Positions 44,596-55,238 of a stretch of DNA of 64,000 nucleotides are shown piece after piece. The stretch is from Phytophthora sp. 'mugwort'. Its lineage: Eukaryota; Oomycota; Peronosporomycetes; Peronosporales; Peronosporaceae. The DNA lies in NCBI GenBank assembly GCA_033558025.1, contig JAUCEF010000017.1:4030001-4094000 (forward strand), given 5' to 3'. The notes under the pieces were generated by a model that was given only the letters and a program-made list of their open reading frames with translations, was not told the origin of the DNA and searched no databases. The position numbers and the translations under genes were made by a program. Numbering within the stretch: the first letter of the stretch is position 1; the number at the start of each line of letters is the position of its first letter.

Positions 44596-45982
44596 GTCGG
44601 GTTGCCGCTGTTAGGAAGAGTATCTGCTGGAAACGACGCACGTCAAATTTGACGGGTGGGCATTGGAGCGGGGTTTGGCACTAAAGGGGTCTGGCCAATC
44701 AAACGCAAGCAAGTGCGTGGCAGCGCTATGCATTTTGGCAGCCATGAAACGCGGGTGTTGAATGAGATACCAAGGATTTGATTTGAGAGCACGACAGCAA
44801 ATGCTGATGCGATAATGCAGTCGGCAGCACTCCATTCCGGCGTACAATACCGTTTTAGTTTGCTACGCGCTGGAGGGTTGAAGCGGCCGCGACCAGGAAG
44901 AGCTGCAAGGACATAATGTGGTTTTATAGCATGGTTAAAGGTCGAACCTAGCGTAGCATCGGCTTTGGCAACAGGCTGCGAAAAAAGGTCATCGGCGACA
45001 AGTGAGGCTCACTTCTCACTGTGAGCATCATCACATGCAACAAGGCTTCAAAGGCGCTGGGAAGTGATGTTGAAGAAAAAAAGCGTACCTATGACCCCTT
45101 AGCAAAATATCAACCAGCTTTCATATCAGCAAATAGTACTATGAGCTTCAAAAATAACAGTAAGAACACGAAGGTATTTCGGACAAAAGCTCAAGATGGA
45201 ACAAAAGGTTTCGAGAAAAAGTAGGCTTCGAACGGGTCGTCATGGTGGCGAAGTCCCGCAGTGGAGTAAACAATCAGCAGGCCGCAAAAGTGTAGGCGGC
45301 AACGTACCGCCGCTCGACTAGCTCAAGATACATGTAATATGCCGCCTTAAAACGAGAGACCCAAGGTACGTGTACAGTGTGTGAGCCCCCTTCAAGGTCG
45401 CTTCATAAATGCTCGCGTTGGCGTGATACCAAGCCGGTACCAGTGCACGAGGGCTTCGAAAGCGAGCTCGACAAAATGAGCACGATCGCAGAAGAAAGCA
45501 TCGAGGCGGATCTTGCAAAAAAAATCAATGAAATGCTCCGTTGAATGGCAAAACGCAATCATTGGGCAAAAACGATCCGCTTCAGGAGCAACTTCTACCG
45601 GTACAATTACCCGTACCATCACTCCGGGTATACCCTCACCCGACTTGGTTACCGCGGCGTCAGCTATGCTGACTCAAGCACTACATGTAGAGCTTCAGCG
45701 CTCGCTTCGAACGCTGCGCACGCATCCAGTGCAGTACTCGCCATTGATGATTGGCCGGCGGAGGCGCGCAATCTTGCCTTCGTCCCATCAGATGTCGCAG
45801 GCTTTTCTGCCATATCTCTTGAGTTTTCTATGCAATCGGGTCAGAGGATTGCGCCAGCGAACACCACCGCCAGAACTGAAGCAACCGCGTCGCAGTCATT
45901 CGCCATCTCTCATTCGCGCTTTTGACCTGCATCGCACAAGAGGAAGGGCACGGTACCAAGCTGCAACCCAAAACGGACCACT
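44596..45982. other. Intergenic region upstream of the ceramidase pair
   Basis: 1.39 kb between divergent genes. No credible ORF. At 45908-45923, tctcattcgcgctttt partly matches the oomycete initiator (about 12 of 16), 60 bp before the ceramidase ATG. Confidence 0.4.
45908..45923 (+). promoter_or_regulatory. Candidate Inr of ceramidase gene 1
   Basis: It contains CTCATTC and ends TTTT as in the initiator consensus, about 60-75 bp upstream of the start codon, which is a usual 5' UTR length in these genomes. Confidence 0.35.
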
Positions 45983-46903
45983 ATGGCTATCGTCGAGCAC
46001 TCCAGCATCCGTGCGTCGGATACGTCGGCGCCCGTGGGCTTTTGGGGCCCGCCGACCTCGACTATTGACTGGTGCGAGCTCAACTACGAGCATAACTACT
46101 ACATCGCGGAGTTCTGGAACACCATCAGCAACTCGCTCTTCGTCCTACTGGGCCTCTACGGCCTGTACCGGTCCATCAAGCTGGGATTCGAGCCGCGCTT
46201 CTACCTGCAATTTATTGGCATCATGATCACGGGCTTCGGGTCGGCAATGTTCCACGGCACGCTGCAGCACGTGTACCAGCAATGTGACGAGACCCCGATG
46301 GTCTGGGCCATTCTCGTGTGGATTTACATCGTATACAACAAGGAAATCGAGGAGCTGCCCATGAAGCACGCCAAGGGCTACGTGATCGCGTTCCTGACAA
46401 CGATTGGCGCCGTGTTCACTGTCATCCACGCCATCTACCGCTTCACGACTGTGTTCCAATTGTTTTTTGGCATCCTTGCTGTGTTGACATGCGTGCGTCT
46501 GTGCATGCATTACGCCGAGGTGAAGGACCCGAGGGCTCGAGCGGTGGCGCGTTCCTACGTGACGTCGGCGCTCATCGGCTTCGGCTTCTGGCTCATAGAC
46601 TATCATTATTGCCACACGCTCCGCGGACTGCCCATTAACCCTCAGGGTCATGCTTGGTATGTAGCTTATCACTTTTAACTGCTGTGGATGTTTCAGTTAG
46701 TCCTCACTAACTTGTCGTCGTTGCTTCGCAGGTGGCACATTTTCATGGGCATTTCGTCATACCACGGTCCAATTTTCATGCAGTACGTTCGCATGGAGCA
46801 GCTGAAGAAGAAGGTGCGCATCCACAACACTTGCCTTGGCATCCAGACCATTGTCGTTGAGGATAATGGTCCTGTGAGTCCCAGGAAGCCTAAGCAGTTG
46901 TAA
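45983..46903 (+). CDS. Alkaline ceramidase (phytoceramidase family), copy 1
   Basis: Exons 45983-46656 and 46732-46903, phase 2; 281 residues. Multi-pass membrane protein with about seven hydrophobic segments. Family motifs: STIDWCELNYE and AEFWNTISN at the N-terminus (Ca2+ site in known structures), SAMFHGTLQHVYQQCDETPM carrying the first zinc His, and WHIFMGISSY in exon 2 supplying the last zinc His residues. The enzyme hydrolyses ceramide or phytoceramide to a sphingoid base and fatty acid in the ER/Golgi. The adjacent gene at 47375 is a close paralogue with the intron at the same codon. Confidence 0.93.
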
Positions 46904-47374
46904 ATAATCTGCGACACGCAGCAAGTCGCGCGTGCTTGTTAACCAGGCCCGTGACGCCGGCAGCGTCCCATCACTATTTGTGTTAATCTTAATATGAGCT
47001 ATTTCCCATCACTATTTGTGTTAATCTTAATATGAGCTATTTAAACAAAAAAAATCGCGTTGCTTATGGCCGTTTTGCTTCATCAAAGTCGGACATCACG
47101 ACGTCCGTCGCTAACGCATGAGCGTTTATGTCGCTTTGCATCGGCAGCCAAAGATGCTTATCCTAAATACTCTACCGCAACTTTTTCAGACGTACACGTT
47201 ATAAGCTAAGTAGCGCAGCCTATAGTTACTTTCACATCAAAACCATATGGCGGATAGTTTATTGCGGGGACAGGAGGTTGAAGATGGAGCAGTCGTAACG
47301 AACGCTAGCCATTTCCACTTTCGCCGCGCTTCCGAGAAGTCTTCTCCTGCGTCGTAGCATACCTCACACCCGAT
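46904..47374. other. Spacer between the two ceramidase genes
   Basis: 471 bp. It contains a 38-bp perfect tandem duplication (46967-47042) in the 3' region of copy 1. The rest holds the promoter of copy 2; no ORF. Confidence 0.5.
46967..47042. repeat. Perfect 38-bp tandem duplication
   Basis: Two adjacent identical copies, 46967-47004 and 47005-47042, each starting cccatcactatttgtg and ending atgagctattt. Confidence 0.9.
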
Positions 47375-48285
47375 ATGTCCGCGATCAGCATGCGCTCGTC
47401 CACGCCCATCGTAGGCTTCTGGGGGTCACCCACGTCCACAATCGACTGGTGCGAGAACAACTACGAGCACAGCTACTACATCGCCGAGTTCTGGAACACC
47501 ATCAGCAACTCGCTCTTCGTGCTGCTGGGGCTCTACGGTCTCTATCGTAGTATCAAGATGGGCTTCGAGCCTCGATTCCACTTGCAGTTCATCGGAGTGA
47601 TGGTCACAGGTTTCGGGTCGGCCATGTTCCACGGCACACTGCAGCATGTGTACCAGCAGTGCGACGAGACGCCTATGGTCTGGTCCATCTTGGCATGGAT
47701 CTACATTGTATACAACAACGAAATTGAGCAGATCCCCGTCAAGAATGCCAGCAACTATGTGATCGCCTTCCTCACCACGATCGGTGCTATTTTTACGGTG
47801 GTGCACGCCATCTACCGGTTCACAACGGTCTTTCAAGTGTTCTTCGGTATCTTAGCCGTCCTCGGAGCAGGACGGTTGTGTGTGCACTACGCTGAAGTGA
47901 AGGATCCGAGGGCGCGTGCAGTGGCGAGATCGTACGTGACATCAAGCCTCATTGGCTTCGCATTCTGGATCATGGATTACCACTTCTGCCATCTTGTCCG
48001 TGGACTGCCCGTGAACCCGCAAGGCCACGCCTGGTAAGAGCTTCTAGCTAACTTGTGAACAGCCGCATGATGTAATTTTTGCTAACGGGGCTTGGTTGTT
48101 ATCGTTTCTGCAGGTGGCACATGTTCATGGGCATCTCGACGTACCACGGCCCGATCTTCATGCAATATGTGCGTATGGAACAGCTCAAGAAGAAGGTCCG
48201 CATCCACGAAACATGCATCGGTATTCAGACCATCGTCGTGGTTGACAAGGGCCTGGCCACCCCCAAGAAGCCCAAGCAGCTTTAA
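47375..48285 (+). CDS. Alkaline ceramidase (phytoceramidase family), copy 2
   Basis: Exons 47375-48033 and 48114-48285, phase 2; 276 residues. All catalytic segments are present (TIDWCENNYEHSYY, SAMFHGTLQHVYQQCDETPM, WHMFMGISTYHG). It is about 85% identical to copy 1 by eye over most of its length. The N-terminal ten residues and the C-terminal tail (KGLATPKKPKQL) diverge most. Same intron position and phase, so the pair arose by local duplication after the intron existed. The role is sphingolipid turnover; a difference in substrate chain or expression is possible but not visible. Confidence 0.93.
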
Positions 48286-48476
48286 CCGCCGCACGTCATA
48301 TTTCTCGAATTTATCTCGAACTGTCAGCCCGTTAGCATTAAGTAAGCTGACGCAGAAAATCTCAAATCGTGACAGTTACCTCCACCTCGCGTTGTTTCTC
48401 CATTTCTTTGTTTTTTAATCACAATTAATTGCTAACAAGTTATGAGATTCTCTCTCACAATTATCAATTTAGACAG

Positions 48477-50701
48477 ATGGCGTCAGCTGCCTCAATGGCG
48501 TCGGCGTCGGCACTTCTCCAGCTCGTTCACGACGCCGCTGCAGGCGCCCAGACCCCCAACCTGAGCGAAAGTGAACTCGCTAACAGACTAGAGAGCGTCA
48601 AGAAGCAATTGCAACGCGCTGCACTCCCTCCAGAGTCGAATGTAATCGCATTATGTCACGTGACAAGCCAAGTCCTGGCATTCCTGGTCCAGCATCGACC
48701 TCTTGCAGCTCCAGCAGCGAGTTCTATGTGGCACAAGCGCGTGTTGCTACTAGAGACAACAGTGGTAAGCGTCTTCGCTAGCATTGCGAGCTCTGGAGAC
48801 GCAAATTTAGAGCTGAAAAGTGACGGCAGACGAGATCTATGCAGCATGTTCCAGAGACTAATGCAGAGACTCTGGGAGACGTCACAGGCGCCACACCACT
48901 CCGTCAATGCAACTAAAATCATGACGAAATTGTGCGTATTGATGGCAATTTGTTGGCTAGCATATGACAGAGTGGGGAGGCTGACAACGGTGGAAGAGCT
49001 ACTCAATCTGTGCAGTGATTTCTGCTTGGAGCATGAGTCGACACAAGAAGTGGCCAAATGGCCACTCTTTCTATCTGGTATGGTAAAGATGGTGGAGAAG
49101 CAAGACGATACAGCGGCACTGAAGTGCCTTCGGGGTGCTGTGGAAAGGTGTGCTGGCTCGGAGGAGGAGGACGGCGCGTTCTTGTACTGGTATGCGGTGG
49201 CATTAATTCGCAATGAACTCTCAAGTGACGCAGTTTCGGCACTGGATAAGTGCGTACAAGCCAACTACGAGCCGGCTGCTTGTTTGTCGCTTCAGGCATT
49301 GATTAATTTGCAAGCGAAAGATTGTCACGCAGCCTCGGAGCAGCTTGAACGCGCACTGGAAATCGACGTTGCGCAGTCGAAGCCGCTGTTTAACTATGCG
49401 CTCTTAATGGAGCGTATGAGCAACTTTGAGGCACAACAGCAATTGCTTGAGTATATTCTGGAGACTCCTGGAGGTGACGTTACTGGACAAGCTGTAGACA
49501 AAAAGCGCAAGCACCCCGATGCCATTGACCAAAAGAGCACAGGTACGGCATCGACAATTCTTTTTGACAAAGTCAGTCTGGCATCCTTGTTTCCGTCTCG
49601 TTTGTCAAATGTGCACACATCGATGGTACATTTCCATCTAGCCATAGCTGCTATGGAAAATGGTAAGAAATTTTGCAGTGGAGTGCCACAATTTACTTAA
49701 AGGGGTGAACTAATTGAGGAATATTTTCTGCGTTATGGCGTATAGGCAGTTGGCTGGAATCAAAGCAATATTTTGAAGAATATTTTGGCCATGAGAATCC
49801 CCGTAAACTCTCAATTATTATACTTTTAGAGGCCGCACGAGACTATATCTACGTACTGCTCCAGGTAAAAAAATCCTCCACTTTGAACTATTGGAGAATC
49901 GCTGAGACTGACTTGTTTACAACGTTGACCCTGCAGTGCAAACTTCCACTATTGGCGCTTCGTAAATGCGAGGAATACTTGCTGAAGCACGACGCTGGTA
50001 ATAGCATGAACGAAGCTAATGTGGTAGTAGCGCTCTTGCTGCTTCATTTATACAAAGCTGATGCGTTACTGTGCTTGGAACGCGTTGATGACTGCTACGA
50101 GTACCTCCAGCAGATTGTTCAGCCAAAGATCCAAGGGATAATGGATCGACAGGAAGCTGCTACTACTATAACGGACTCTACATCAAAAGAAATTGCATCG
50201 TGCCACACGCTGTTGCTGAATAATTTGGCTGTTATCATGGCTTGCCGCTCCGGTGCTGATGCTGCTATCTCGCTCTTACACGAAGGACTGCACCAGTATC
50301 CCGACTGTCTCGCAATCAAATTCAACCTCGTCTTGTTGCTCTGGAGGAAGGACGATAAACCTAGTGCGTGCTCGGTGTGGGTGAACGCTCGAGGTTGGGA
50401 TCTCCAAGCAACGACCAAGGAATCGAAAAGTACTGGCACAGCAAGTCCAGTGAATATTGACGTTGCTTACCAGAATGCTGCAGTGTCTGCGAGCGTACCT
50501 CAAGCCCCATTGGTTTCGGAGCATGTACAAGGCAATCGCGACGCTGAAGATGGTGTATCTGCACGGCAACTCGTCTGCCTGGACGCGTTGATCTTGAACT
50601 ACTGGCGCACAGCTTGGAATTCCCAGCTCATGGATAATTCTATTCGGTCTGTTGAGTACCTTGAAAGTCTTGGAACTACGAATATCCCCCGAAGTAATTG
50701 A
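48477..50701 (+). CDS. TPR-repeat protein with FANCG-like features
   Basis: Exons 48477-49662, 49746-49864 and 49937-50701, all joins in frame; 689 residues. The start at 48477 follows an acceptor-like TTTAG, so a 5' UTR intron is possible. The protein is helical throughout with TPR-like units (ALKCLRGAVERC, AVSALDKCVQANYEPAACLS, AASEQLERALEI, AISLLHEGLHQYPDCLAIKF). Order and spacing of helices, 'CWLAYDRVGRLTTVEELL' in the first third and 'LLLWRKDDKPSACSVW' near the end, recall FANCG, a Fanconi anaemia core-complex TPR protein of 622 residues in humans. This is remote and from memory of the family. A generic TPR scaffold remains possible. Confidence 0.65.
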
Positions 50702-50786
50702 ATAGGAGCCAAGCAGAGCCAATTTGGAAGAGGTTTCATAGCTATTATTTCCGTGCTGCCTGCTGGTGGTGAAAGACTGCTGAAGA

Positions 50787-51455
50787 ATGCCAGGCGCAGG
50801 TTCGCGTATGATTCGTCGCGCTAAGAAGAAGAGTCATGTTAATGCTCCGCTAGCAGTGCTCACACCTGAGCAGAAGTGGTGGAAAGCCGTTGGTCGCCTC
50901 GCTCAGATCCAGCTTGGCTGTAGTCTCCTGATGCAGCTTTCCTACGTCGCGTTCCCCGCCTATAATTTCTCGCTGGCATTATGGTGTCTGCTGGCGTGTA
51001 CTCCGTCATGGAGTGCAAAGTACACGCGTCTAGTCCCGCTGCACATGATCGCTATCAGCTTTTCCGTAGTGACGGACATCATCTGGATGAGCTTGTGGGT
51101 GTCTGGGCGGGTGTTTTTTGACCAGTTCTGCAACGAAAATGGCGTCTCAATCGTGAGCTGTGGCGGTGCGTCGGATCATTTCCCGGGCTGCAATACGAAC
51201 CAATTTGCACTGTTCACGCTCATTGTCAATCTGCTAGCCAAAGTCGCGACCGTCGTAAGCATGCAGCGTATTCATGCCATGACCATGGCCAACCAAGCCA
51301 AGCAACGCAATCATGTCGCTGCCGAGAGAACAAGTGAGACATCGAGTGCTCCAGGTACCGAAGCGAAACCTTTACCCGAAAGTACCAAAGAAGTAGCCAC
51401 AGTACCAGATCGCTCCAGTAGTAATGGTAGTTCCCAGGATACTGGCACAAAATAG
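50787..51455 (+). CDS. Four-TM membrane protein, unknown
   Basis: Single exon, 222 residues. A basic N-terminus (MIRRAKKKSH) is followed by four hydrophobic segments: about 40-58 (LAQIQLGCSLLMQLSYVAF), 60-72, 82-105 (LVPLHMIAISFSVVTDIIWM) and 140-160 (FALFTLIVNLLAKVATVVS). The loop before the last has two Cys (FCNENGVSIVSCGG). The tail is Ser/Thr-rich and polar. I do not recognise the family. It lies 85 bp after the TPR gene and only 21 bp from the convergent coiled-coil gene. Confidence 0.75.
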   Translation: MPGAGSRMIRRAKKKSHVNAPLAVLTPEQKWWKAVGRLAQIQLGCSLLMQLSYVAFPAYNFSLALWCLLACTPSWSAKYTRLVPLHMIAISFSVVTDIIWMSLWVSGRVFFDQFCNENGVSIVSCGGASDHFPGCNTNQFALFTLIVNLLAKVATVVSMQRIHAMTMANQAKQRNHVAAERTSETSSAPGTEAKPLPESTKEVATVPDRSSSNGSSQDTGTK

Positions 51456-51476
51456 TGGTATTGACGATGCTCAACA

Positions 51477-54400
51477 CTACGCAATATCACCGTTCAATTC
51501 TTCAATCTCCGAGTCGGTCACTGGTTGCTCCAACCCCATGGTCTCGTCTTCATCTACTTCTTGGGCTCTTGTAGATAGCTGAGCATAGTCATTCCAAGTG
51601 TGGTCGTCTAGAATATCTGGCAAGGTACTTATTGACGAATGTGTCGTGTCTGTTGTTTGCACTGTTGTTCCTTCATTTTGTTTTGAAGACGTCGTCGATA
51701 ACCTTTTTGCTGCTCGACTTGATTCTTGTACATCTGCAGCAAATGGATCCACCATTCGATCGTCAGGAAGTAGTGAAACCAGCCCATGATCATTGCAGAC
51801 TACCACGAACGCCTCCATGGATAGCGCAAATGATTGATCCACTCCACCCATTAGAGCCTCGCGGAACATGCGCAAGATGCGTCGATCACTGAAGTGGGGC
51901 TTTCGCTTTCGAATAATAGCGCTGAATTCGTCCAGGGTCAGCACGCAGTCGTGATTCACGTCACCCTTTTGAAAAGAAAAAGACACACACAGTACATGAT
52001 CGTCACGAACTAAACTCATTGGCAATTGTAATTGATCTCGCCGAGATACTTACCGCATCGAAGAGTGCAGTCAGATCCTTCTTGATTCCTTCACGGCGTT
52101 GTTCAAGCGCGTCCATCAGTAGTTTAAGTACTTTGTGCACATCTGCAACAATGCGCGGTGGCAATGGACGTTGGCGACCTTTGCTGCCTTCGTTAATCTG
52201 TGCTGGAAATGTCTCGAGGTTTTCGCTAGCAAGCATCACTCGTCTCATCTCAGCACGAACAGCAAGTCTATTGCCTGCTATCTCTGTGAGAGTTCGACCC
52301 TCGTAAATTCCTGTTTTGTGCTCAACCTGTTAATATTACAATCGTTTGGCATAAGAACAAAAAAAATACTAAATTGCGAAGTAGAAACCCATAATGCATG
52401 CGTACCTGCCGACAGTAAGAGGAGATACTGTCGTCTGGTAGACAACTAATATACCATCTCAACACTGTGATGGCATGGTCGAGTGGTACCCACTTTTTCG
52501 TCGGCTCGACTTGGATAACATGTCCGACAATACCCACCTGAACAGGGCTATTCGAGTCTTTACCATCTCGTTGATGCGTCTTCTTGCCTTTTGGTGGCGC
52601 ACGAGGTGGTGGTCGTAGCAGATAATGCCGAGCCTCCAAAAAAACATGGAGGAAGCTGCGATCCAAGTATCCAGACTGCTTGACACGCTTGAGATCAGAG
52701 GTATGCTCTACCTTCTTAAACCCATTCTTTTTGCCAGCGGGATTGAGTGTTGATTCCGTATCGTCAGGATCCTCATCTTGGCTCTTCAGCAGGTTGGACA
52801 AGCGTGCAAATAGCCGAACGTGGGAGTTGCGCTGATACGTGTTCTTGACCGAGACTAAAAACCGATACAAACCAATCTCAGCGCTTTGTCGTAGTCCATG
52901 GGTTTTCAAAAAATATTCGCAGATAAAACGAGGCTGTAAACCACAAGTTGATTAATCCATTCAGTTCTACCAAAACCTGTGGCCAGATGCAAGCGTACCA
53001 GTTCTTCTCGTGCTACGCCATCGCCTTCGTCTGCTCGGTCAGACTCGAATTTGTCGTCGTAGATGGCCTCGATTTTTGAAATAACATGCTCAAGTGAGTA
53101 GAAGGGGAATGCGACAACCGATTTGGGCAAATTCGAGAGGAACAGCGCAGTTTGACTTGGCAGTTCCCTATCACGAGCCAAATCAATCAGCCTTCCCAAG
53201 CAGTAACAATTAATATTTTTGGCACATCACTTACCATTGCTGTTCGATACGTTCAAGTCGTATTGCCACCTTCTTTGTGTGTTTCTTACCCTTATCAACC
53301 GACCAAATATCTACTTCCTGTTCAAATAGTGGCTGTTAGTTACTGGGATTCTAGCTATTGCGAAATCTTCCATTACCTCGCTGTTGCCATCTTGTACATA
53401 TCTTCCGAATGGATTCATTTTAGCCTTTGGAAGAGGTCGACCACCACAGTTTTTGCAGGCGACAAACGCGTTAAATCGGCGCCACATCATTCTATGCACG
53501 ACGCTTTTCGATACAAATCGGGGAATTCCGTCCTAATCCAGTAAGAAAAAAAATTGATCAGCAAATTTAGAGATTCATCAACGGTATGGCACCTTGATTG
53601 GTCAGACCTGAACATCCCACAACCCATCGTCGTCCACTTCTGTTTGTGATGAATGAGATTCGTAGATAACAGGAGCTACAGAGACGATTTCTTCTAGTTG
53701 ACGAAGCGTAACCTCCTGTTTGCTGATAAATCGGTCTTTATCTCGAACGGTACCCCTAATAGTAAACCATACACAAATATACTGCAGTAAGTAGGCGGCA
53801 AAACCACTTCCGTAAAATGTCACTAGCCTGCAAACCTGAGGTCATTAATGAGCTGTCTGTGCTGGGATTGCAGCTGAAATAAACATTTGGTCAGTGCAAC
53901 AGCTCGCACCAAAGCTTATAGACCCGAAACCTTTACCTCTTCTCGCAACTGCTTTTGATATTCAATCATTTCTTCATGCGATTTCTGGCTCACAAGACAG
54001 ATAAATTATCAGTTCTTGGAGTTAGTTTCTAGTTCACCATGACATCCAAAGAGTATTTAGAAAAAATCTCACAGTCAATTGTGCAAAATCGTCTCGTAGT
54101 TTGCGCTCCAGCACTCGTTGTAAAGCAGCTTCATTCTGTAACTGGAAAATCTGCGCTTTTAACTCACTTTGAGCTGCCAACTCTTTCTCCATTTCTCGCA
54201 CTTGACTTTGAACGTCTTGCAGCTCAATTTCCCGGGTGCGATGGAGAATTTCTCGTGCAGTCAGCTTCTTGTTGAGTTTGACGTGTTCAACGCATTTTCG
54301 TTCGTATTTTTCACGCCAGCGCTCGATGCTTTCTCGGTCTTCTGTGCGTTGTGCTTCAGTTCGTTGCTCGTAGTCCCAATAGAGTCGCAGCGAGAGCTCC

Positions 54401-55113
54401 AGCAGCTTCTCGAAGAGCTTCAGATAGCTCTCTTCAATACGAAACAGTGCATGACCCAGCTCTCTACGGTGGCCCATCGTAGTCTGCGCCACGTCTTTAA
54501 ACTGCGTCGACAAGACGCGCACAGCATCAATAGCACGTAAGATTTCAGGATCACGCTGGACTCGCTCCAGCTCACGCTGTTGAGCTTCTGGATCACTCTG
54601 CAGCAAAGATCGAGGCAGATATCGGCCCGTAACGCGGTGGCACAGCGCACTAGCGTACGTAAACAGCTCCGTGTTCTCTGCCTGCTCCAACCTCTCACTG
54701 TAGCTCTCACATGACTGCACCGGCGTCGCCAGCTCCTTCTTCTTCGTTCTGGGCGCCATGGGAGGGGTCAATTCAGCTGCGTTGGTCGCACTCTTACCTG
54801 ATCGCGGAAGCGACAGCGGCCCTAATGCCGTTGGAGATGTAGGCAACGTCGACTCCACCTTGTTGCTGTTCTTCTGGTTCCCAATAGGCAAAAGATCCGT
54901 GATGGAGAACTGAACCGGCCGTCGTGAAGCCTGCAGCTGCTCCTCATGCACCAAGAGCGCCTCGGCTGAGATACTCGCGCTAAGTGCGTGTCGCTTCTTC
55001 ATCGTCGCCTTGTGCTTGTCATCACCTCCCGGTATCTTCCCCAGCGACATCGAGCCAGGAGAGCGCGGCATTGGGTCAAATAAGTCCGGAATGGTAAGAC
55101 CCACTTCAACCAA
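51477..55113 (-). CDS. Ten-exon coiled-coil protein with C-terminal EF-hand
   Basis: Exons (descending): 55113-54073, 53984-53937, 53873-53836, 53755-53608, 53532-53377, 53317-53235, 53191-52999, 52933-52406, 52326-52054, 51965-51477. All joins keep frame; 998 residues. The N-terminal 110 residues are disordered. Residues about 170-390 are a coiled coil (RIEESYLKLFEKLLELSLRL, QVREMEKELAAQ). The middle is a helical domain (FYSLEHVISKIEAIYDD, FLKTHGLRQSAEIGLYRFL), a kind of segment seen in axonemal coiled-coil proteins. DVNHDCVLTLDE near residue 840 is a well-formed EF-hand loop split by an intron just before it. The acidic tail has no domain. A flagellar role is inferred from architecture only. 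Confidence 0.75.
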
Positions 55114-55238
55114 CGACCCACTTCAACATCAAAAATAGAACAATTAAATCTATTCTAAGCTATATTTGTGGTCCACATCACTTCTACCCTGTGAGCTCAA
55201 GTCTTTCAGTATCTATTTGCAGGTCTCCGGTGTGGACC
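55114..55238. promoter_or_regulatory. Compact divergent promoter
   Basis: 125 bp between the start codons of the coiled-coil gene and the protease gene. A TTTGCAG acceptor-like site just before the protease ATG suggests a possible 5' UTR intron. Confidence 0.35.

Noticed and set aside
45021..45622. Short ORFs in the gap before the ceramidases
   Set aside because: Low-complexity, under 80 residues, no splice-consistent extension and no family resemblance.
53281..53300. Extra intron at the GTAAGA inside exon 6 of the ten-exon gene
   Set aside because: The frame is open and lysine-rich across it, and no nearby acceptor keeps frame.
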